Positions 42,370-50,595 of a stretch of 64,000 bases of DNA are shown here, one piece after another (the stretch's first letter is position 1; every line of letters begins with the position of its first letter). The stretch is from Bacillus sp. 03113 (GTDB lineage Bacteria > Bacillota > Bacilli > Bacillales > Cytobacillaceae). The translations under genes and the position numbers were made by a program. The notes below the pieces were generated by a model. It did not search any database, had not been told where the DNA came from, and was given only the letters and a program-made list of their open reading frames with translations. The stretch is from assembly GCF_006546985.1 (NCBI RefSeq), contig NZ_VATK01000001.1:124001-188000 (forward strand), read 5' to 3'.

Positions 42370-43287
42370 TTGGAGATACAGGCTTTATTAATCACATTTC
42401 GAGAAGTTCTTGAAGCGTTAATTATCGTTGGTATCATTAACACTTATCTAAAAAGAACGGATCATAGCCAATATACAAAATATGTTTGGCTAGGAGCCGG
42501 ATTAGCGGTGTTAGCCAGTGTTGGTGCAGCTATGTTATTCCAGATCGTCTTTACGGGTTTTGCTTCAATGGGAAGCGAAATGTATTTAAAAATTGGCATT
42601 ATGCTTGTTTCTGCTCTGTTGTTAACACAGATGATTTTTTGGATGGCAAGCCATAGCCGAGACATGAAAGGGAATATGGAAGGAAAGATGAACCAGTTTA
42701 TTTCAACAGGTAATATTGTTGGGATGGTCATTCATTCTTTTTTGGTCGTCTTTCGTGAAGGGATTGAAACGGTCTTTTTCTTTGCTGCAATCACCGGTGG
42801 GAATATTGGTGCTGCTATGCAAGGGTGGGGAGCGATCACTGGAGTGGCTATTGCTTTTGTCGTCTCCTACCTTTTCTTTAAAGGCACGATGAAGGTACCT
42901 TTGAAAACCTTTTTTAAAGTAACAGGTGCTTTTATTATTTTAATCGCCGCAGGATTATTGGTCCAAGCGATTTCCATGATGCAGGATTTAGAAATCATCG
43001 GAAGTGTAATCCCACATCTTTATGATATCACTTGGCTGCTTCCTGAACATCCTATTGATTATAGCCACTACTTGCGTGATCATGGTACTGCACCTTTACT
43101 ATCAGGGGATATCGGCATTTTCCTTAAAGCAATATTTGGTTATTCAGCCATGCCGTCCATTGAAGAGGTTATCGCCTATATAGGTTATTTTGTTGGCATT
43201 TTTTTATTAACCTCAAATAGGTCTGAACCCAAAAGAACGTTAAGCAAAAAAGAACAAGTTAGTATCTTAAAAACAACGGTTAAATAA
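42370..43287 (+). CDS. FTR1-family high-affinity iron permease
   Basis: A 305-aa permease with about seven helices and two REXXE iron-binding motifs, FREVLEA (near residue 10) and FREGIET (near residue 130), as in EfeU/Ftr1p. TTG start with AGAGGAG 8 nt upstream. Same Fur-controlled unit as the accessory protein. The EfeB-type peroxidase is absent nearby. Confidence 0.92.
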   Translation: MEIQALLITFREVLEALIIVGIINTYLKRTDHSQYTKYVWLGAGLAVLASVGAAMLFQIVFTGFASMGSEMYLKIGIMLVSALLLTQMIFWMASHSRDMKGNMEGKMNQFISTGNIVGMVIHSFLVVFREGIETVFFFAAITGGNIGAAMQGWGAITGVAIAFVVSYLFFKGTMKVPLKTFFKVTGAFIILIAAGLLVQAISMMQDLEIIGSVIPHLYDITWLLPEHPIDYSHYLRDHGTAPLLSGDIGIFLKAIFGYSAMPSIEEVIAYIGYFVGIFLLTSNRSEPKRTLSKKEQVSILKTTVK

Positions 43288-43311
43288 GAAAAATCTTCTC
43301 TCCATGTTAAG

Positions 43312-43380
43312 AGAGCGATCCAAAACAAAAGCTAGTACCTTGAATCAAAGTACAAAGCTTGTATGGAGCGCTCTTTTTTC
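43312..43380 (+). terminator. Structured terminator after the FTR1 gene
   Basis: AGAGCG (43312-43317) / CGCTCT (43369-43374) with TCCA/TGGA inside and an AGCTAGTAC/GTACAAAGCT hairpin at the tip, then TTTTTTC. Confidence 0.75.
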
Positions 43381-43406
43381 TCTATAACAAAAGAAGCGGT
43401 GACAAA

Positions 43407-44885
43407 ATGGGAAAAAAATATTCAATCAAATGGGTGAATAGCTTAATTGTTTTATGCAGCTTTTTATCGATTGGTTTTCTTTTATGGACTCAACTTAGGT
43501 ATCTTAATCAATTTGCCGCCTCGTGGGATCAGGTCGATTATGCACTAGCTTTAGACCGATATGATATGATGGCGATGCAGCCGCATTTTCCCGGATATCC
43601 CTATTTTATTTTAGGCGGTTTTTTTGTACATCTATTTGTTGAAGATAAAGCTGCTTCCTTGACCACGTTTAATATTTTAGTCTATTTTAGTGCTCTTTTT
43701 CCGATGTATAAGTTAGCAAGAGAGTATGTTTCAAAGTCTTTGAGCTTTTTGTTGGCTGCAATACTATACTCTTCATCCTATATTATCCTAACAGTCAATC
43801 AGCCGATGTCTGAAGGAGCGGCAATTGGTGCATTATGGTGGTATTTTTGGAGCATACAAAAAGCAATGAAGGAAAATACACGCTTTTCAAATGTATTACC
43901 ATTATTCCTATTTAGTGTTTTGTTAGGCATTCGTTTATCTTATGTGTCATTCGCTATTGGGTTAGGGTATTTATTTTATCGAAAATGGCGCGATAAACAG
44001 TATGACTTTAAAAAAATAGCGGCTTATTCAGCATTGGCCATTGGATTTCAGGTGATTTGGGTAACAGCTCTGATCATTTCGGAGGGAAGCTTAATTGGAT
44101 TTATCAAGCTTTCCTTAGCGTTCACAAGCGGTCACTTTAATGATTGGGGCAATACTGCGATCGTAAGCGAAGTTCCATTTCTAGAAAGAGTATACATCTT
44201 GATTGTTGATACGTTTTTTTGGAATGGGGCAGCTTCTCAATCTATATTATTAGCTATATTATGTATAATTTTATTCGGAATAGGATTATCTCGTGTGAAA
44301 ATGAATGAGCTTAAAAATGATTTTATTCAGAAATTAACTCTTTTGATGGGGGCTAGTTATTTTCTTTGGGTCTTATTTGCGCAAAATATAGACAAGCCAA
44401 GACATGTTGTACCGGTCGTCATTTTCATTTTTTTTCTAGTTCTGATCCATGTAGTGTCTAAGAAAAGTAGCTTGTTTAGCATCTTTTGTTTATTCTTACT
44501 TGTCTCTCAAACAATTCAATCTGCTCTTCTAGTAAAAGAGCAGGCACATCAAATTCCAGCAACATATCAGCTTAGTCAATATGTTAACTCTTTGAAAGAA
44601 CCGTCTGTTCTCTATACTTGGGAGGAATCAAGGGTATTAGATTATCTTCATGTAGCTGTCCCTCATAAAGAGATCAAAACATACGATGTTTTTGAACATG
44701 ATCAATCGTATTATAAAAATCATAATATTTTAATTACCAACAAAACTTTGGAAGGATTTAAATCCCAAGGTGTTAAGCTTTCCGGGAAAATAAAAAAAGT
44801 GGCAGAGTTTCGTTCAAATTCTCTTTTTGATCCTGTTTATCATCATATTGTTGTGTACAAATATGTGGGAAAAAAGATTGAGTAA
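43407..44885 (+). CDS. GT39/ArnT-like polytopic membrane protein
   Basis: A 492-aa protein with about ten helices and a short soluble C-terminus. The first extracytoplasmic loop (ASWDQVDYALALDRYDMMAMQPHFPGYP) has the acidic residues and the HFPGYP motif typical of GT-C transferases that use polyprenyl-phosphate sugars. It may accept the product of the GT2 upstream, but it lies beyond a terminator. ATG 43407 is preferred to an in-frame TTG at 43359 inside the terminator hairpin. Confidence 0.72.
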   Translation: MGKKYSIKWVNSLIVLCSFLSIGFLLWTQLRYLNQFAASWDQVDYALALDRYDMMAMQPHFPGYPYFILGGFFVHLFVEDKAASLTTFNILVYFSALFPMYKLAREYVSKSLSFLLAAILYSSSYIILTVNQPMSEGAAIGALWWYFWSIQKAMKENTRFSNVLPLFLFSVLLGIRLSYVSFAIGLGYLFYRKWRDKQYDFKKIAAYSALAIGFQVIWVTALIISEGSLIGFIKLSLAFTSGHFNDWGNTAIVSEVPFLERVYILIVDTFFWNGAASQSILLAILCIILFGIGLSRVKMNELKNDFIQKLTLLMGASYFLWVLFAQNIDKPRHVVPVVIFIFFLVLIHVVSKKSSLFSIFCLFLLVSQTIQSALLVKEQAHQIPATYQLSQYVNSLKEPSVLYTWEESRVLDYLHVAVPHKEIKTYDVFEHDQSYYKNHNILITNKTLEGFKSQGVKLSGKIKKVAEFRSNSLFDPVYHHIVVYKYVGKKIE

Positions 44886-44969
44886 GTAATTTCATAGAAT
44901 TTACAAAACAATTAAAAGTAGCTAGAAATAATTATCTCATTGTTCAGCAAACGGGCCAGATTGTTTAGA

Positions 44970-45004
44970 CGAAAGAGGCGATTCAATCATACGCTCTCTC
45001 TTTC
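44970..45004 (+). terminator. Weak terminator after the GT39-like gene
   Basis: GAAAGAGGCG pairs with CGCTCTCTCTTTC around an 11-nt loop with a bulge. The T run is poor. Confidence 0.45.
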
Positions 45005-45039
45005 TGAAAAAGAATTAATAGAAGTTAAGGAGTAGCTAC

Positions 45040-45945
45040 ATGGAATTAAAACAATTGGAATTTTTTTTAGCAGCCAGCAATTGCGGAAGCCTGAGCAAGG
45101 CAGCAGCCAGGCTCTATACAACACAGCCAAATGTTAGCAAGGTTATCGGAGCTCTTGAAAAGGAGCTGGGAAGCCCCTTGTTTGAAAGAACAAGCAGAGG
45201 ATTAAGGCTTACGCCATATGGAAAGTCCATATATGAATATGCAGAAAATATTCTGAAAAACGCAAGTCTAATTACTAATATGGAGCTGGTGGAAAGGCGC
45301 AATACTTTTAACATATCTACATATCCGAGTAATATGATCTCATGGCTTTTGGTGGATTTGTACCAGAACAATCCAGATTTAATTATAGAGCATCATCAAG
45401 GTACAGTGGAGGAGATAACGACTCATGTGGCACAAGGGATTGTAGAGCTTGGCATCGTTTATGTTTCCAAAAAGCAGCTTAATGCATTTCGACATATTAT
45501 TTCACATAAAAAACTGGAGTTTATCGAGCTTGGAAAAAGAGAGGCATGTATTTATGTAGGACCAAACAGCCCTTTATATTTCAGAGAATCCATTTCTGTT
45601 GAGGAGTTATCGAGACTGTTCTTTGTAAGAGGGTTAAGTGACTTTTTTTCTATGGAGCATCATTTAGAACAGATCAGTGTAGGGGCGGTGAACGCGGAAA
45701 AACTCCACCCTGCTGTATATACCAATAGCGAACACCTTTCAATAAATTTGCTCTTAAAGACAGAATTGGTGCAATTGGGTATCGATATTAGTTACCCTGG
45801 TTATCAACAATATGATATCAAAAATTTGCGGGTTGAAGGGGAAGATGCCTATTTGACATTGGGATATGTTATAGAAAAAGATCATGTATTAACAACCACA
45901 GCGAAAAAACTCATTGAATCTTTGAAATTGATAGTAAAGCCATAA
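45040..45945 (+). CDS. LysR-family regulator
   Basis: A 301-aa LTTR: N-terminal HTH (LEFFLAASNCGSLSKAAARLYTTQPNVSKVIGALEKELGSPLFER) and a LysR substrate-binding domain. It is in the same orientation as, and just upstream of, threonine dehydratase and ornithine cyclodeaminase-like genes, with an ATAATTGTTAT motif across their -35, so it probably controls them. Its composition is intermediate between the host and the following two genes. Confidence 0.88.
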   Translation: MELKQLEFFLAASNCGSLSKAAARLYTTQPNVSKVIGALEKELGSPLFERTSRGLRLTPYGKSIYEYAENILKNASLITNMELVERRNTFNISTYPSNMISWLLVDLYQNNPDLIIEHHQGTVEEITTHVAQGIVELGIVYVSKKQLNAFRHIISHKKLEFIELGKREACIYVGPNSPLYFRESISVEELSRLFFVRGLSDFFSMEHHLEQISVGAVNAEKLHPAVYTNSEHLSINLLLKTELVQLGIDISYPGYQQYDIKNLRVEGEDAYLTLGYVIEKDHVLTTTAKKLIESLKLIVKP

Positions 45946-45965
45946 CGTTTTGTTATGGCTTTTTG
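45938..45965 (+). terminator. lysR-like gene terminator
   Basis: AGCCATAAC (45938-45946) / GTTATGGCT (45952-45960), perfect 9-bp stem that includes the stop codon, then TTTTTG. Confidence 0.85.
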
Positions 45966-45976
45966 TATATAATATG

Positions 45977-46009
45977 ATAATTGTTATAGCTGTATAGTGG
46001 GGATATAAT
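45977..46009 (+). promoter_or_regulatory. Promoter of the dehydratase operon with LysR-like box
   Basis: TTGTTA (45981-45986) and TATAAT (46004-46009), 17-bp spacer. ATAA-TTG-TTAT (45977-45987) overlays the -35, a usual LysR activation geometry. Confidence 0.55.
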
Positions 46010-46066
46010 TGGGTGACATAAAGAATGAGATGAAATTTATAGGAATTAAATAACGGGAGGAATATC

Positions 46067-47056
46067 GTGGAAAAAACAACAGTCACTTTACAGGATATAC
46101 AGGAAGCTGCGGAACGTATCTCTCCCTACATTCACCGCACACCGCTGCTGCGGGGAAAAAACATGGATGAGGTATTGGGGTGTCAAATTTATCTCAAGCC
46201 CGAGATGCTCCAAGTAACTGGAGCTTTTAAGCTGAGAGGTGCACTGAGCAAGATTTTGTCTTTAACTCCAGATGAACGAAAGAAGGGGATTATCACCAGT
46301 TCTTCTGGTAATCATGCTCAGGCATGCGCTTACGCAGGCAAGATGCTGGGCATCCATACGACAGTGGTCATTCCGGAGGATGCACCAGCCATCAAGATTG
46401 AGAATGCTAAAGCAATGGGAGCCCATGTTATTGTGTGGGACCGCAAATATGTTGAACGCTGGAAGAAAGTTCGCGAAGAGGTGGCAGAGCATGGGTATGT
46501 TATTGTCCATCCTTACGAAGACTACACTGTTATGGCAGGCCAAGGTACTATTGCCTTAGAAATGATGGAAGATCTGCCTGATGTAGAAACTGTGCTTGTA
46601 CCTATCGGCGGCGGTGGACTGATTTCAGGTATTTCCACAGCTTTAAAAGAATTAAAACCGAATGTACGGGTGGTTGGTGTTCAGGCCGCTGCCAGTTGTG
46701 CTTATTATGTCAGCCGGCAGAATGGATATCCGTCTGCAGCGCCGTGCCTGCCAACTGTGGCAGATGGTCTCTCCTGCAGATATCCGGGTGAGAATCCGTT
46801 TCCTATTATTGAGAAGTATGTGGATGATATCGTTATCGTAGAGGAAGAAGATATCAAAGAGGCTGTGCGATTGGTGGCACATGATGCCAAGCTAGTGGCA
46901 GAACCTTCTGCCTGTGCGGGCATTGCTGCCCTGTTATCTGGAAGGGTGAAGACGCGGCCGGATGAAAAAGTGTGCACAGTATTGACTTCTGGTAATTGGG
47001 ATATCGATATGATAGGGAAAATTCTTAAAGAAGAGCATATAGAAGGTGTTTTATAG
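46067..47056 (+). CDS. Threonine/serine dehydratase-like PLP enzyme (fold type II)
   Basis: A 329-aa enzyme of the catabolic threonine dehydratase/serine racemase type: PLP Lys in GAFKLRGA, SSSGNHAQACAYAG and the phosphate-binding glycine loop GGGGLISG. No ACT regulatory domain. GTG start with GGGAGG upstream. Codons are visibly richer in G/C (CTG, GCC, ACC, CGC) than flanking genes, suggesting transfer. Same operon as the cyclodeaminase-like gene, so a joint amino-acid or hydroxyamino-acid route is likely. Confidence 0.88.
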   Translation: MEKTTVTLQDIQEAAERISPYIHRTPLLRGKNMDEVLGCQIYLKPEMLQVTGAFKLRGALSKILSLTPDERKKGIITSSSGNHAQACAYAGKMLGIHTTVVIPEDAPAIKIENAKAMGAHVIVWDRKYVERWKKVREEVAEHGYVIVHPYEDYTVMAGQGTIALEMMEDLPDVETVLVPIGGGGLISGISTALKELKPNVRVVGVQAAASCAYYVSRQNGYPSAAPCLPTVADGLSCRYPGENPFPIIEKYVDDIVIVEEEDIKEAVRLVAHDAKLVAEPSACAGIAALLSGRVKTRPDEKVCTVLTSGNWDIDMIGKILKEEHIEGVL

Positions 47057-47118
47057 GAACAGCAAAAGTGGAGACTTTTTCAATGAGAGCAAATTTGTAT
47101 AAAAAGGAGAATCTCAAA

Positions 47119-48111
47119 ATGGAGACTTTATTGCTGAATAAGGAAGAAGTAGGCAGCCTCGTTGATTTAGATGCGATACTTGAGGCAGTGGAGGTTGGCT
47201 ACCGGTCCTTTAACAGTGGTCTGGTGGTTCAGCCGGATTTCATGGCCATAGAATTGCCTGGTACACATAAAGGCATTGACTTCAAGGGAGGTCTCGACAT
47301 GAACGGTGGATACATGACCCTGAAGGCTTCCTCTGGTGGATATGACAACAATCCAAAATTAGGTCTGCCAATAGGTATGAACACTGTAATGCTGTTCGAA
47401 GATAAAACCAGTGCTCTCAAGTGCATTATGGATGGTACATGGATTACCGGCTGCCGCACTGGTGCTGCCGGAGCCATCTCAGTAAAATACCTAGCACGTG
47501 CCGAGGCAGAAAAACTGTGTATCATCGGAGCAGGTAACCAGGCTCGCAGACAATTGCGCGCCATTATGCGAGTGCGTAAGCTGACAGAGGTGCGGGTGTG
47601 TAGCGCGTCGCCGCAGTTTCTGGATACTTATGTGAAAGAGATGTCCGAGGAAACAGGACTGCAGATTTACAAATGTGCAACGGCGGAGGAAGCGGTAAGG
47701 GGTGCTGATATTGTGGTGACCACTACCCGTGGCCGCAGTGGCCCTATAGTAAAAAAAGAATGGGTACAGCCAGGGACACATATTGTAGCAATAGGTGCCG
47801 ATATGCCAGATAAACAGGAATTATATGCTGATGTTTTTGCCGGGGCAAAGGTTGTTAATGACTCGATTCCCCTGTGTGTGAAAAGTGGAGAAACCCACAA
47901 TGCGGTAAAGGCTGGTATTATCCGAACGAAGGATATTCATGCCGAAATTGGTGAGATTATTTTAGGTAAGAAGTCCGGTCGTGAAAGTGAGGATGAAGTG
48001 ACAATTTTTGATACTGTTGGGATGGCTATTCAGGATAATGTGACTGTTGCAATGCTCTACAAAGCCGCCTTGGAACAGGGCCTTGGAACTCGGTATGAAT
48101 TTTTTAAATAA
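47119..48111 (+). CDS. Ornithine cyclodeaminase / mu-crystallin family protein
   Basis: A 330-aa NAD(P)-dependent enzyme: N-terminal dimer domain, then a Rossmann motif IIGAGNQARRQLRAI and VVTTTRGR...GTHIVAIGADMPDKQEL. Members include ornithine cyclodeaminase, alanine dehydrogenase and ketimine reductases. The substrate is not clear. ATG 47119 has GGAG 9 nt upstream; an earlier in-frame GTG at 47068 is unsupported. Base composition is again G/C-rich, and it ends a few bases before a truncated MATE gene. Confidence 0.86.
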   Translation: METLLLNKEEVGSLVDLDAILEAVEVGYRSFNSGLVVQPDFMAIELPGTHKGIDFKGGLDMNGGYMTLKASSGGYDNNPKLGLPIGMNTVMLFEDKTSALKCIMDGTWITGCRTGAAGAISVKYLARAEAEKLCIIGAGNQARRQLRAIMRVRKLTEVRVCSASPQFLDTYVKEMSEETGLQIYKCATAEEAVRGADIVVTTTRGRSGPIVKKEWVQPGTHIVAIGADMPDKQELYADVFAGAKVVNDSIPLCVKSGETHNAVKAGIIRTKDIHAEIGEIILGKKSGRESEDEVTIFDTVGMAIQDNVTVAMLYKAALEQGLGTRYEFFK

Positions 48112-48122
48112 AAGATATTTGA

Positions 48123-49105
48123 ATGAGTTTTAAGTTGCAGAAATACCTTCCGGTAGAATTATTGTATTTTAGGATTGTTGCTACTCCTTCTCTCTTAATG
48201 TCGATGATGTATACCATTGGGGCTATTTTAAGAGGGACAGGTGATACTAAGACTCCTATGCGTGTAGGGATATGGATGAATATTGTTCATATTGTCTTGG
48301 ATTATATTTTGATTTTTGGTGTGTTTTTTGAAGGGTTCGGAATTCAAGGTGCGGCACTTGCTTCTGTTATTGCACGATTATTTGGTGTGTTATTATTGAT
48401 GCGTCATTTATTCGTACAAGGATTGATTTCTGATAAGCTAAGTGAATGGAAAATGAAGATTGAAGTTATTAAGGATTTAGTAAAATTGGGGATTCCTGCA
48501 TCTATGGAGCGTCTGTTTATGCGTTTGGACAAGTTATTTATTTTGGGATGATTATTCGTATGGGAACTGAAGTGTATACAGCCCATACATTGGCAGGGAA
48601 TTTTACTATTTTTGCATCTGTAATTGGGACAGGTTTTCAGGCGGCAACAACAACGCTCGTAGGGAAAAGTATAGGTGCTGGTGAAATAGAGAAAGCAAAA
48701 AAGTACACCCTCTCTTCCATAAAGCTAATGTCACTATCAATGACCTTAATGCTGTTTGTCACCTATTTATTTTCCGTACAAATTAGTCCAATCTTTACAA
48801 GTAATCCTGTCGTCATTGGACTAATTACGGCTGTTCTTGCAATTGGTGTACTAACTCAGCCAGCTACTGCAACGGTTGCCTCTTTGACAGCTTCCTTACA
48901 TGCTGGAGGGGATACTAAATTCCCTATGCACATAACTGCAATAGGAATTTGGGCTATTCGGACAGTAGGAGTTTATTTACTTGGAGTTTATTTTGGATTC
49001 GGGCTTATTGGAGTATGGATTGTTATTGCAATAGACAATTACTTTAGGGCTGTGTTATTACTTATACGATATCACTCTTTCAAATGGATTAAAAAATTAA
49101 ATTGA
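48123..49105 (+). pseudogene. MATE efflux protein, 5'-truncated and frameshifted
   Basis: Two frames together cover the latter two thirds of a MATE transporter. The first (48123-48551) has TIGAILRGTGDTKTPMRVG and runs to RLDKLFILG-stop. The second (48548-49105) continues in another frame with IIRMGTEVYTAHTLAGNF...GFQAATTTLVGKSIGAGE to the C-terminus. The break is in TTTTGGGATG, consistent with one G lost from a run. About the first third of a typical 450-aa protein is missing. The truncation point abuts the foreign-looking operon. Confidence 0.88.
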
Positions 49106-49266
49106 AGAATAGGCAAATCATATTTTCCTATTGAGCTAACAGATCGTTATTACAATAAGAAATAGTAGTGAAATATTGATTCTTTTAAATTAAGATCTTC
49201 TGTAGCTTTGAAATAAAGTTAGATCAAATTAATACAAATAACCTTGATAAATGAACAAATAGAAAA

Positions 49267-49301
49267 AGCATGTTTTGATCTATCTTTTTGCAAAACATGC
49301 T
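49267..49301 (-). terminator. Terminator of the yhfS-like gene
   Basis: AGCATGTTTTG (49267-49277) / CAAAACATGCT (49291-49301), perfect 11-bp stem with an A run on the left that gives T on the minus strand. Confidence 0.75.
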
Positions 49302-49354
49302 CTTAAAATATTTAGATAGCTTATTTTGGGGTACAACCGAGATGTGTATCAAAA

Positions 49355-49435
49355 TGAGTCATCGTGTTTCCTTAATCTCAGTTGAAGCCCCTCCAGTTTG
49401 TTACGTCGATGATCAAGGCGCTCGCGCTTTTCTTA
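49355..49435 (+). repeat. Dispersed repeat R1, copy f
   Basis: Contains ATCGTGTTTCC, AATCTCAGTTGAAG, CTCCAGTTTG, ACGTCGATG and CAAGGCGCTCGCGCTTTTC. This copy shows the R1 sequence uninterrupted at the site where copy e carries an insertion. It occupies most of the gap before the thiolase gene. Confidence 0.7.
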
Positions 49436-49488
49436 CAATTTTTACGAATTAGGTCTTGAGAAGAAGAATTTTAACCTTTTTTCGGGAA

Positions 49489-50595
49489 TTAATCAGGTAC
49501 AGCTTCGAATAGAACGGCAAGCCCAATCCCGCCGCCGCTTCCGATCGCTGCAACAACATAACGAGCCTTAGGCTGTCTTTGTACCTCGTAAAACAGCCGC
49601 GTAACGAGCATAGCACCAGATGCGCCGTATGGGTGGCCGATGGCAATTGCACCGCCTCTTACGTTTACCTTTTCGATTGGAATTTTTAGCTCATTCGTAC
49701 AAGCCATAATTTTTGAGGCGAAGGCTTCATTGATTTCAAATAAATCAATTTCTTCAATCGATAACCCGTTTCGATCTAACAATTGTCTGATGGCCGAAAC
49801 AGGAGCAATCCCTGGATAAAAGGGATGCACGCCTGTTACTTCGCTGTCAATAAATCGCAGGATGGGCTTGAGGGAAAGTTCATTGGCTTTTTTTTCACTC
49901 ATAATGAGGACCGCACAGGCGCCGTCATTGATGCCGCAGCTGTTTGCGGCTGTAACCGTTCCATTCTTTTGAAAGGCAGGCTTTGCTCTAGAGATAATCC
50001 GATCCATGTTTCTCTTTTGATGAAAAACTTCATCTGAACTTAGATTCGAAAGAGGGAGGATCTCCTTATCGAAAAGTCCATTTTCAAAGCTTTTCCATGC
50101 TCGTTTATAGCTTAAGCTGGCATATTGGTCCTGCATTTCTCTAGAAATGCGGTACTTTTCGGCCACGAATTCAGCTGCAATCCCCATATCAGGATCACCG
50201 ATATGCTCAGGGGAAAATCGTGCTCTTTTTTCAAAGAGAGATGTGCTTGTACTTTCGACCCCACCTGCAATATAGCAGTCCCCCGCTCCGCCTTGAACAA
50301 GGTAACCAGCCAGTCGAATTGCTTCTAATCCAGCACTACACTGGCGATCAAGAGTTAAGCCTGGAACGGATAAGGGCAGATTAGCTTCTAGAGCGGACAA
50401 CCGAGCAACATTTCCGCCTGGACCGACTACATTTCCTAGAATACAATCGTTAATCTCCGACTCTATTCCTATACTTAGCTGCTTGAGAATAGGTGCGGCT
50501 AATTTATGTGGAGAAAGGTGTTTCAGAACCCCGTCCTTTTTTCCAATCACTGTTCTTTTCGCTTTTACAATCACTGCATTATTCATGGGCGACAT
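49489..50595 (-). CDS. yhfS: Thiolase-family protein (YhfS-like)
   Basis: A 368-aa thiolase: nucleophile Cys86 (DRQCSAGLEA), NEAFA and GGAIAIGHPYGASGA. The second catalytic cysteine of classical thiolases (CxGGGxG) is replaced by Ser (GSGGGIG), so thiolytic activity may be altered. It overlaps the acyl-CoA ligase gene by 17 bp, and a second ATG at 50586 is also possible. In B. subtilis the homologous set is yhfU-yhfT-yhfS in the BirA regulon, as recalled. Confidence 0.85.
   Translation of the reverse strand: MSPMNNAVIVKAKRTVIGKKDGVLKHLSPHKLAAPILKQLSIGIESEINDCILGNVVGPGGNVARLSALEANLPLSVPGLTLDRQCSAGLEAIRLAGYLVQGGAGDCYIAGGVESTSTSLFEKRARFSPEHIGDPDMGIAAEFVAEKYRISREMQDQYASLSYKRAWKSFENGLFDKEILPLSNLSSDEVFHQKRNMDRIISRAKPAFQKNGTVTAANSCGINDGACAVLIMSEKKANELSLKPILRFIDSEVTGVHPFYPGIAPVSAIRQLLDRNGLSIEEIDLFEINEAFASKIMACTNELKIPIEKVNVRGGAIAIGHPYGASGAMLVTRLFYEVQRQPKARYVVAAIGSGGGIGLAVLFEAVPD

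Noticed and set aside
45973-45990. Fur box upstream of the threonine dehydratase gene
   Set aside because: TGATAAT-T-GTTATAG matches only the left half. The LysR gene next door makes a LysR box the simpler reading.
48540-48556. Programmed frameshift in the MATE gene
   Set aside because: The gene also lacks its 5' third and has no slippery heptamer with a downstream structure, so simple decay is more likely.
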